A stretch of 64,000 nt of DNA. It comes from Membranipora membranacea. Its lineage: Eukaryota > Bryozoa > Gymnolaemata > Cheilostomatida > Membraniporidae. This document shows positions 35,715 through 47,700 of this stretch, piece after piece; position 1 is the stretch's first letter; every line of letters starts with the position of its first letter. The stretch is taken from positions 19,134,283 to 19,198,282 of the forward strand of contig OU612066.1 of NCBI GenBank assembly GCA_914767715.1. The letters are read 5' to 3'. Position numbers and translations under genes: made by a program. Below the pieces are notes generated by a model, which made no database searches, was not told where the DNA came from, and was given only the letters and a program-made list of their open reading frames with translations.

Positions 35715-38700
35715 CTATCTAAAACAGACTTCTCCAATGTTCAGTTCAAACTCCTGACTTGAATCACCAGTGATGTATGTGGCTAAATCTATTATTGGTA
35801 GTCTGTGTGCTTTATTAGTCTTAACTTCAAATTCAGTCTTGCCCCACTTTCCACCATTCTGCAATGGAATAACAAAGAAATAGACCAAGCAAAGCTGGAA
35901 TAACGAAAGTCCATTTAAAATAGTGTAGAAGTTTGGGTGTTAGCAATGACTGTTTAAGGTGGCTAATTATGAGCAATGATTTCAGATTGACTTGAAGGGT
36001 GGACTATCGGTTCTGCTGTTGTTGGCGACACAAAAAGGGAGAATGGAGAAGAAATCTACCATAAAACATACCTGGCAATAGTCGGAGATAACTTTGTAAG
36101 ACAGTCTAGACTCCATGTTTCCTGTTAGTTCATTGTCATCCGATGTCAATAACTTCACGGCTTGATCAAATGTTGAGTTACGTGGATTGTAAAATGCAAC
36201 TGAATTCTGGCAGTTGTATGTTATTCTCTGAGTGGCTTCATCGCTCATCAGTTGTAAGAAATTCAGCTGGATCTTGTCAATCTTATATGTGAACTAGAAG
36301 TTTTGAAAATTACAATCGTTATTTCATGCTAACACAACAAAATATATAACATTGGTTGATTAAAAGATTGATTAAAATTAGGGGGTCTTATTAGCCATAA
36401 AGTGCCAACACATTGACTTGGATCCTATCACGCATCACATCACGAAGCATTGGTGACGAGATTCTGGTTGCCTGAAGGTTGGGGCTGCTATTACCCCACC
36501 AGATTACACTCTGCTTGTGGGTAGGCCAGATCACCCCTGGGGGTCAGCCAAACCCTAGTAGTCATTTGACCGCAGTGGGATTCTAACCCATGATATTCCA
36601 CGATCCGGCGCTGAAGGACCAGCACTCTTACCAACTGAACCACCTTCTACTCCTACTTGTGGTGATTTCCCCTGGGCAATATGAAAGTTAACTGGAAAAA
36701 CTGTATTTTTGTATCAATCCTACAATTCTGATCTGCTAGCTAAAATCTTTTACCCTTAACCACAGCAAGACATTAAATTAATTTTTATATGTTGTTGATT
36801 ACTTTGTGTTCTTTTTGTAATAGTGGCAAGCAGGATTAACTGGTTGTCACACCTTTTTAGTATGAGCTTGGTGCCTCATATCAGAAATATAAATCTTCAA
36901 TTTAGTAATGGTTGTTAGTATGCTGGTAGATATTAACTTTGCTCATAAAAGAACTTACTATATGCCCATTACTCATATCTGAGAACCAAGTGTGTCCTTG
37001 ACCCTCTCTGTCAACACCATTCATGTGTATGAGGTTAGGTTTTGGTACGATACAAGTTTCTCCTGTGTTCATCTTACATTTTACAAGCAGAGCATCACGG
37101 CTACAATGACAAAACAGGCATAATATTGCCATGTTGACCAATCTTTAACTCTGGTAAAATATATAAGCATCAAATTATTGCCAATCAATCTTAATTTATA
37201 CTGTTATATTAATATGATAATAAATAAGGATTATTATGTTACAAAATACCTACAGGCCAAAGCAATATTTTTGTCACACAGCTAGTTCTGCAGTAGATGT
37301 GCAATATTTTTGGAACATTCATAGCTCTTCTGGGCAGAAATTATGTATAGTTTTGATATTATGTCATAGTTGAGCAAGAGAGGGGTGCAATTTCTAACTC
37401 CATCTACGATTGTTACCCAAAAGAACTTGGCATCTCCTCACTGTAAAAATTGCTCCTAACTACTGCTGTAATAGCTGTATGACTATAACTACTGCTGTAA
37501 TAGCTGTATGACTATAAAATGAATGGTGAATAGTCTTTTTTAAGTAGGTACAATGAACTGAGTAGCATAAAATTAGATCAGGAATAAAATAGACATTTGA
37601 GAGTGAACTTTGCGGAATAATCATTCCAAGACCAAGACTGACTTGTCATAGCTTCCCATACTACGCCCGCATTATCCATCACCTCAACTTGGTAATTTTT
37701 TGTAAACATGTGATGATCTAGATTTGAATAGAATTGCAGCAGCCCATACTATACCATACTAATGCTGTTCTGTTATTCCGAGTAACCCTCCTTAGTCATT
37801 GACAGGAGGGACTATACTTTTGCAAAATATGCTGCTACAGCTTCCAAAGGCAAATGGGAGCCCATGACTCTTTTTTCTGCCTTAAGACAATTTCTTTTTT
37901 AATTTCAGAAAGTGTTCAAGAAAATTGGGTCTGAAGAAAGGTAAGGTTATAATTAAGTCAGAGCTGCAACCTTACAGTTATTACAACCTTGCATAAAATA
38001 AAATGAAAAACTGAACTGCCTGAGGGGTAAATTCTAAAGTGTGAAATTTGATCCAATGCAATGCTTCTATTAAAAGTATGTAGCATCAATATTGAGGAAA
38101 TAAACTATCACAATTGCAATTTTTAATAAAATCTCATAGTATATAAAAGCCATGAAATAACCTGCAAAAGTATTTGGCTTATCCCGGAAATTCTCTGATT
38201 ATCTTCAAAATCTTTCATTATGGTCTGCTGAGTGTTACATTGACATGTTAACAGAAATGTTTAATTAATTACCTTGCTCCCAGGTTGGGATCAATATAGT
38301 ATTCACCGTCTTCCAATTCTGGGTTTACATTCTTCAGATCCTGGCATGTTCTCCCAGGCGACTTCTTAGAACCTTTCGGATTTCTAAAACCTAAAAGGAA
38401 TTAAAGCTAGGGTTAAGAGTCCTAGGGTTACATACACCTGAGCCCTTCTTGTGGATGCATTCTAGTAATGTAAGAAGTCATACATTTAGATCTTACTGTC
38501 ACATGATAAGATTGAAGCCTTTTGGAATTTCTTGCAAGTATTTTTCATGAAATCCCAAAGAATTCTGGCATCCGATTCAGTGTAGTTTTTTTTACCATCA
38601 ATGACTTGTTCAATATTTGTCAGTTCATCATAAGCACTGGAGCCATCATTCTGAACTCCTTCAACATTTCCGGTCCCTGGCCTTCTTAGCATACTCAATA

Positions 38701-38748
38701 ATCCTTCTTCAGTCACAACACCAGGTGCACCATATACTCCAGGAGTTC
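35715..38748 (-). other. Collagen C-telopeptide and COLFI C-propeptide (five exons)
   Basis: Five exons encode the end of the helix, an acidic telopeptide/linker and the COLFI domain: '[19 protein letters not shown]', '[19 protein letters not shown]', '[10 protein letters not shown]', '[13 protein letters not shown]', '[20 protein letters not shown]' and '[13 protein letters not shown]'. The calcium-site pattern DPNxGxxxDA is kept. Compared with vertebrate type I/III chains, the two cysteines used for inter-chain disulphides are absent: valine replaces the cysteine after DLK, and NLGAS replaces NQGC. Two extra cysteines (KNTC and ILSC) lie upstream in the linker. Confidence 0.9.
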
Positions 38749-41700
38749 CTGTTAGAAAATTGTCAATAGGTAAGATCTCAAAAAAAAACATAAAACAATT
38801 AACTGATCTATCAATAAAAAACACGTTGCTCTCCCAATGATATTTGAGTTTTGGCTGGCCTTCCTAATGTTTTCTAAAAATGTTGGTTAAAAATGTTAGT
38901 TAAAATTTGACTCTTATTCTTTTCTTTGAAGGTTGCGGGCATAAAGATATTAAGAACTCTATGTCAGCAACGTTCAAAGAAAAAAGCTATATATAAAAAT
39001 TCAATGGTTGTGGTTCACTGCAGGCTGAGTTTTCTGCACAATAGCTGACACATTTGGGTTCAGCATATCCTATGCAGTCGAATAACCCATTCCAATCTAT
39101 ATACACATCAACCTGGTGTATTAAACCTAAACCACTGCAACGGTCCCTTTTATCATCATCATCTTCTATCATTTTGGCAAACCCTTTTTCTTTTTTCTTT
39201 CTATACACTGGGTCTTATTTGACCGCCCAATTTAATGGGCCCCCGTAAGCGCATTTTGTGAGTATATTGAGAAGAATATAAAGCAAACTTTACCCTTATA
39301 ATGGATTCATTAAATTGATTCATTCAAACTAGGCATGAAAGATTTCATTAGGATACCTTGAGGGCCGGGTTGACCCCTGCTTCCATCGTCACCAGAGGGT
39401 CCTTTCTGTCCAGGAGGCCCAGCAGCACCAATAGGACCAGGGTTGCCGTGACTACCAACCACTCCTTGAATGCCTCTATCACCACGAGCACCAGCATCAC
39501 CATCAGCACCCTCAGGTCCAATATCACCAGGAGCACCCTGCAAATAAGAAGAAAATAGTGTATCGACAAGTCACTTTTCTGCTGTTTTTTTGTTCTTTTC
39601 TATTTTTGGCATTGATATTGTCACATAATGTGAAAATATAAGCAATGACAATTGTTGCTGATAAATAAAAGAATAATATATACGCATCTAAGTTTTTGCC
39701 ACTATCCAATGCTTTTACAACACCCTCCTCAAAATCTCTAAATTAGCTATGCTGTGAACTGAATTCCTTTGGACTCCCAAATATTTGACATGAAAACTAT
39801 GATCCTGCAATTAACTTGAAGCTTGACATTTTGGACTAGCCAATAGCCACAGGGGCCTCCTCTTATATGGTGGGATAGGCAACATCACAGAACACATCGT
39901 AAATATGTCCCCTAATGAATAACATGTAGTATCCTAGAGTGACTCACAGTTTGACCCTGTGAGCCAGGCAGTCCTCTAGCTCCAGGTACACCTTTGTCTC
40001 CTTGCTCTCCCTTTATTCCATTCTCACCAGCTACTCCCTGTTCTCCTTCTGGTCCAGGAGCTCCTGGTTGACCAGGCATACCTTCAAAAGACATTGACCA
40101 AAGGGTTGATTTTTTGACTCAATTAAAGTTAGACTACCCGTGCAGGACGACGGCAGTGAAAAGTGAAAAGTGAAAAGATGAAATCATCGATTACTTCACA
40201 ACTATCCCACAATATTCAGGCCTGTTCGGAACTCAGGCAAGCTGTTTGTGTAAAAGTTTTAGAACTGGTGGGCCGTTGCACCAATGAACTGATCGACCAA
40301 TTGAAAAGAATATATAGATATGTTATCCTACTACATCACATGACCGGATCCTTTTCAGTACCTATAATTGTAAGAGATCCCAGGCGATGCAATGACAGCC
40401 CAGTATCTAGACGTATATATACATATCAGTTAATCTACAAGGCTTTAATCTGTCTCCCTTCAACCCTATTGTTGATTTTCATACAATTTCTGATCATTTA
40501 TCATAGCAGAAAATTCAAATACGCTAAAAATCTAATTCAAAGATTGTTTTCTTTACCAAGCGCCAACTTTATTCAGTTGATTTATAACAAAAACATATTT
40601 TGTACCTTGAGGTCCAGCTGGTCCGTTCTCTCCGACACGCCCTCTAGGTCCATGATCACCGGATTGCCCCTGCGGTCCGCGCCTACCTGATGGGCCTGCT
40701 ATTCCTGGTGTACCTGGCAAGCCTGCAATCATGATTTATACCTGTGTATATATGAGCGTGCTTTGCGCTTGAATGGTACAGTTTATGGTTGACAAGATAT
40801 GACTTTGGAAATTTGTTAGCACATTTCATGAAATCAAGTGGCTTGTATTGCTACAGATTTTTCACGCATTGTAATTGGAGGCAACCACATCTAATCTTGA
40901 ACTCTCATCAGCTCCTCTCCCAAAATTCATCAGAAAAACCACGGAGCAACATTTTGTAAGAAATAAATTTTTTTGTATAAAATTTGTTGGCCTCTCCCTA
41001 TTGGGATGTTCCCATATGATACATAGTAGAATTACTCATGATATATTATGTTTATGCAGGAGAAAACAGTTGAATTGGATGATTTCTTAGATCAAATCTT
41101 GAATCTGATGGGAAAATCAGCTGAATATATGCAGAGGACTAAATAGTGCAACTGATGATCAGGTATGATAAAGGAGTGGACTAATGTCCCTGTCACCCCC
41201 TGACTACTGAATTGAGAGTTAGGTATGTAAGATCAGCATCCTAAAGGTTATTATACAGTTTATATATTAGCGGTGTACTTCTGGCTTTAAGTCTACTGAT
41301 GGTAGCCTGTTTGTGAGCTTTGGGGTAGATCTAATGGGGACGCTCGTTTGAAACACGTGAATTTTATGGCAGCACTACTGAACTTCTGCGATAAACTAAT
41401 GTATGAAGCACAAATGCAATCGGTGATTCTCACCAGTGGCGCCAGCGGGTCCCTTGTCACCGGCAGGTCCAGCTGTACCCTGCATACCATCTCTCCCATT
41501 ATTACCGGGGGGTCCCATCTCTCCAGGAACACCCATCACACCAGCAGGGCCAGGTGATCCTGCTAATCCTGAATTTCCATCCCGCCCACTTCTTCCATCT
41601 TCTCCAGCATCACCCTGCAATAAGGAAAAGAGGTCGCTAATAATCAGAGCATGATTTGTCAAAATGGTGTAAGATAAAAGCCCACTTTTCAGTCAAGTTT

Positions 41701-44700
41701 GCTATCCAAACTTTGTAGCTCGCAGGATATTTTATTCACCGAAAGGACCATATTCAAGTTTTAGCAGTAGATTCCTTTGTTGACCATTGCTTCTTGGCCT
41801 ATTGTTTAATATTGAGGTGTCGCTGCGTATAATTTGAGGTTATGCCGATTATTAGAATAACGTACACGTGGACCTGGAGGGCCCTGAGGTCCATCATCTC
41901 CAAATATTCCTGGTGAGCCTTGATGTCCTGGTTCACCAACATCTCCTCTCGGCCCAAGTGGTCCTGTTGTACCAGACGGTCCCATCTCACCTACTGGGCC
42001 GGGTGGTCCAGGAGCTCCAGTTTTACCCTAAACAAACATAAAATATATGCAGATGTTGACAGGCAATACTTAAAAGTCTTTCTTTCCTTGTATTGCTCGA
42101 TACAAATTAGCCTAAAGAATCTGGAGGCACAACTTTATTTCCAAAGTACATATCAACAGGGGTTCAGTTGAAATCATCAAATACAAAGAGAACAACGTGC
42201 GTCAGACAAAGAGAAAATATTTTTCTGTAATTTATCGGATGTGTCACAAACATTGGCACCACTAAATTTTCATACTGAACATGATTAAGGTTGCAAAACT
42301 TTCTGAGTACAGTAAAATTTTGGCATCATTCAATGCAGGCTTTTATTCAATAAAATTGGACTGGACCATTCTATTTCCAAACTTCCATGCATTCACTGCC
42401 AATGATGTGTATTGTGTATCACCACTATAAAACTCTATGTAGCACAAAATGACCTTAGCTAATGGGTGGGGTGTGAGTATCATCAGGTCTGATGAGGCCA
42501 CACAAGGTTATCTTCTCTGGTTGGTTTAATTGTGGATCAACAGCTACTCCTACTTTTTTCTTTTAGTTTCAATTATGTTTCACTCATTATGGTTTAGATT
42601 GACTAAGGAGGACTACACACAGGTCCATCATGTTGGGCAGGTTGATATTTTTTTGCAAGACTAAGAGGAAGCTTGTGGTTCATAGTTTGGTTTGAGCAAC
42701 TGATACAGTTTCATAGATAACGGGAATACTTTACAGCATGACTGAAAGTAAAAATCTCAACTCTTCCCTTTATTATTGCACACTTTTTATTTGGCAGATT
42801 GTAGCCATTGCTTGATATGATCACATTTGTGCTTTTGTTTGCATTGTGTGGACTTGAGATGTTTTGAGCATATATTCATATAAATATATATTTATATATA
42901 TATATCTTAGCTGGGTTCAGGTGATTGACTTACATCACTGCCTGCAGGTCCCTCAGGACCAGCGGTACCAGACTGACCATCTTCCCCATCTGGTCCCTGT
43001 ACACCAGGAGCTCCAGGAGGTCCAATCAGTCCCCTCTGACCCTGCTTTCCTAGGAAATTATAGAAAAGTCAGCTATAACGACATTAATAACTGGAATACA
43101 CATGACATAGCCAGTACTCGCCTTACCCTTACTCAAATGTTGAGAACTGGCAACTCCCGCAGATTATGCAACTATTTGTTTCAGGAAAAAACCATTTTCA
43201 CACACAATCCACTATAATATAAGTTATCATCAAATATTTAATGGATAGAAATATGGGCAAATAAGTTGAGCGTGTATGACATTATGCTCACTTCGTTCAA
43301 GTGAAAAGTTCATTCTAGAAAACTTCATCCTTCATGAAAATCCTCCCTCATAAATGCCTTACAACAGTTAATTCATAGTAGATCAAACAAATCTACCCCA
43401 AAATGAAATGTCTCCCTGGGGTAATTGATGGGCCTTTACAGACACAGATCCAAAGAGCAAATGGCTTATAAAGCGTTTGTTATCGTGTCGTTACACAAAA
43501 GAACTCAATGTATAGACTCTCATGTATAGACTCTCATGTATAGACTCTCATGTATAGACTCTCATGTATAGACTCTCATGTATAGACTCTCATGTATAAA
43601 CTCTCATGTATAAACTCTCATGTATAGACTCTCATGTATAGACTCTCATGTATAGACTCTCATGTATAGACTCTCATGTATAGACTCTCATGTTTATACT
43701 CTCATGTATAGACTCTCATGTATAGACTCTCATGTATAGACTCGTATGTATAAACTCTTATGTATAGACTCTCATGTATTTGCTGAGAGACTCTGATATC
43801 CTTACCATCCTCTCCATTCCGACCGGGCATTCCCTGTGCTCCGGTATTCCCCATATCACCAGCTTCTCCTCTCGGTCCAGGAGCACCCGTTGCTCCTTCT
43901 TCTCCATCCGCTCCTGAACATAAAATATATATACTGGTCACAAAGAATTCGGTTCAACAGCCTGTGTTGTGGGGATAACTTTCCAACTCAATGGGGCCTG
44001 AATGACTGTGTATAAACTGTGGTCTACTCTGCTAATTCCATCCATTCTTTTTACTTGTTACAAATGATGAATGCCTTGCAAAAGCAACCAAACTCAAAAG
44101 TGGACTTGGACCATCTTGATGAAAAAGAGTATTACATAATAAATCGACAACTGGCTATATGTATGTGTAAACAATTAATAAAAATTCACACAATGAGCTT
44201 GCTTCAGCCCATCCAAATCATGATATTCATCACTTGTGTGTGTGAATCCCTCTCCATGTTTCTAGCTATTATATGGGATGAACCTGAACACATTTGGCCC
44301 CAAACTACACAATGCAACATTTAGTTTAGTCATTCCCGCATAACACCTCATGTGTCTGAAATCATACCTGCTTCCCCCGAAACTCCTGGTGCACCTGGGT
44401 CACCAACATCTCCACGCGGCCCAGGTAAACCATTATCTCCTTTCGAACCGTGTGGACCAACAACTCCTACTGCCCCTGGCTCACCCATCATTCCAGGGAT
44501 ACCCTGTAGGCAAGATTAGTCATATTCTCAAAACAGTCATTGAAAGCTACAAGCTATATAAAGTAGATAGAGAGTCGCTATACCGATAACAGCTAATCGT
44601 TGCTAATTGGATGCCAGACTTGTTTACAATCACAGACCTGACTTATATTTTTGATTTGTGTATGTATCCTGATGACTTCACAATTTAACATAGAACAACA

Positions 44701-47700
44701 CTTTGCTCAGCCTCATGTTCTTTTGTGCTTCTCATGTTTAAGTGATACTAGTAGCCTGTCGTCCGTACACATAACTTTCTATCAATTATTGTCTACTAAA
44801 GTATAATTGGAAATATCCAAAACAACTCACCTGCTTACCACGATTACCAGGATTACCAGTTTTTCCAGGCATTCCAGGAGGTCCCATCTGACCTGAGATA
44901 CCATCAGGCCCTTGTCTTCCAATAGCACCTACTGGCCCCGGTGCACCCTGCGGACCAGGAAATCCTGCAGAACCCGGCTCGCCATCAGGACCACTACGGC
45001 CAACATCTCCTTCTGATCCTGCATATCATTTTAATGGAATGCACACTTTGCAGTCTAGCTGAACAGATGTTGTGTATATTAACGCAGGTATTCAAATTCA
45101 TTGTTAGGGATCAGATTTATAGAAAAGGGAATAGAGTTGGGTTGGAGCAGAACATCTAATCTAGCTATTGGTCACATCAGAACATTTACTGCTGTAAGTT
45201 AAAATCAGGTATTTTTTTTAAAGTCACAAAGTTTTTTTTTGCAGGAATTATGTACAACAGTACCAGAATAAGCTAGCGTTACCTGATGGGCCAGTCTCGC
45301 CGCGTTCTCCCTTCATACCAACAGGACCAGCTGGTCCCTTATTGCCTTGTTCTCCTACTATTCCCTGTTCACCAGCCTCTCCACGCATACCCACCTCACC
45401 AGGTTGTCCTTGTGGTCCTGCCACTCCATCTGTACCTGCATTACCAGCCTGTCCCTGATGGTACACAATGGTTTATATAAACAAATTGTTCACAATAAAT
45501 AATCATGGCAAAGGTAAAAATGACCATGATTATGACTATGTCTATGAATAGCCATGTAACCTCACTTTTAAGTTTTTACATTTTCGAGACTACAAACTTC
45601 AACTTCACGAAATGTATCATATTAAAGAATCAAGCCTGCTTGAGCAAATAATTCAATCAAGCTAATTGTATTGAATCATAGTGTTATATTCTGACGGTAG
45701 GTTAGGCGATGTCATATGAAAAATCCGCCTACTCATTTTGGGTTGTAATTATGCGACTTTAATTATTGAACTTATTAACTTTACAATGAACTTACTCTGC
45801 TACCAGGTAGTCCTGTCTCTCCTGGTGGTCCAGCAGCTCCCATTGGTCCCAGCGGTCCAGGTTCCCCAACAGCTCCATGAGAACCAGCTTCACCTGGCAA
45901 ACCTGTAGCTCCTCTCTCACCTGGGAATCCCATCAAGCCTCTTTGTCCTTGAGGTCCTACAGGTCCCATTTCCCCCTTTTAAGTTAAAAAACCCAACAAG
46001 TGTAAAGACAAGAAAAAGTGATCATTCAACAACTCGATAATCACATTAGTGTTATCAGGTCAAAACACATCCTGCATCCAAGTTCACTAATGCCATTTAG
46101 CACTTACAAGTACTAAACAATAAATAAACAACAATGATATGAACTTAAATGAAGTTTATCAATTGATAACTCACTGATGCTCCGGGTGGGCCCTGAGGAC
46201 CTGGGAATCCACTCTGTCCACGGTCACCCATAGGACCGGGAGGTCCGGACTCTCCCATCAATCCCTCTAACCCTGGCTCACCAGCTAATCCTTGATCTCC
46301 ATTCTTACCAGGAGCACCTTTGGCAGCAAACAACCAAGTTATCAGACATAAATTACCATTCTGTTGTAAATCAAATTTACTGTATGAAAAAAAGTTTAAG
46401 TTTTCTATATTCAGTTTATAAAATGGCACATTCGTACATCCCTCCAATCCCTCAAGTCTAACTGCCAGTGTCAAAAAAAACTCAATTCCAGCTTCAATGT
46501 GATAGTTGTTGGCCCAATGAAATACAGTGCTAAATGGTTTAAAAATTTAGATAGACCTTAAAGATCCACACAGGTAATAGAGAGGTTAGAATATACTAAC
46601 CGGGAGGTCCCATCAGTCCCCTGTCTCCAGGTACTCCTCTCTTGCCATCAACACCATCAATACCGTGTAATCCTGCTTCTCCTGATGGTCCATCATGACC
46701 TGGTAGTCCTGGATTTCCACGAGCACCTGGTCTTCCACTATTACCAGGCGCTCCTATGTCACCCTGTCAGGTGTACCAGAGTAATTATATATAACAGCTA
46801 TGTGATTATGTTTTGATTTACTCACTGAGCACTTGCTTCCCGAGCCCGAAAGACACCGCTATGCTGGTGTGTGATTTTCTCTTGCACACAATCTTTACCA
46901 TAAGCTAATGAATTGATGTGAAGTGTGCGTAATATTACTTAAAATGCATCAATTCTACTATGAGAATCGACAGCATAGACGTTATTGATCAAAGCTGCTC
47001 CAAGAGTATTGTCCTCTCTTCATTTGTGTACTCTTTAACCTACGCAGCCTAGGCAAATAGAGTGGAAAAAGCATCATCTACAGAACCATCTAGTACTTGC
47101 TAAGAATTCCTTCACATTCAGCATCTTCACCATCAAAAACCATTGAGGACAAGATTTGAACGAGGCTAGTTGTATTCGAAAGCTTCTTCATCTATATATT
47201 TATATATGCCAGCTTTGATGACAAATGTTTTGCCACTAGAATTAAGATTAAACAGCTTTCAAACCTCTAATGATTTGAAAAGAAATAATGTTGTCTCTCT
47301 TGGGTATTCAATGATGCAGCTGTGTGATCTGAAAGAATTCAAAATACAATATAGAGTGGCCTCTAGAGAACACCATTTTCACCTTATTTTAATAAGCGCG
47401 TGTTGAGAAATATAGGGAGAAGACAACTCTTGGAGAGCAGTTCGAAAGTTTGTCCTGTAATTAATGCTGTGATTCAAATGGTTATTTTAGTTGAAAGGAC
47501 AGAAAGCACTAACCGGATCTCCAGTTTCTCCAGTCAGTCCGATTGACCCTCTGCCGCCAGTTGGCCCCTTCGGACCAGGGCTGCCCTCCTCACCTGAAAC
47601 AGAGTGTATAAACCCATTGATTGACTCATCGGTTTTGTTGAGTTACACTCTGGGTTGCGTCATATTTTTAAAAAAAGCTGCCCATCAAAGAAGTTATAAA

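Noticed and set aside
37908-37940. Plus-strand micro-exon-like segment (TTTCAG ... AAAG|GTAAGG) inside a collagen intron
   Set aside because: It has good splice-like edges but is only about 32 nt with no partner exons.
39358-39558. Plus-strand frames through collagen exons (also at 41348-41654, 44350-44589, 47770-48015, 48404-48586)
   Set aside because: Antisense reading of Gly-X-Y codons (GGN-CCN rich) leaves the opposite strand open by composition; the minus-strand exons explain them.
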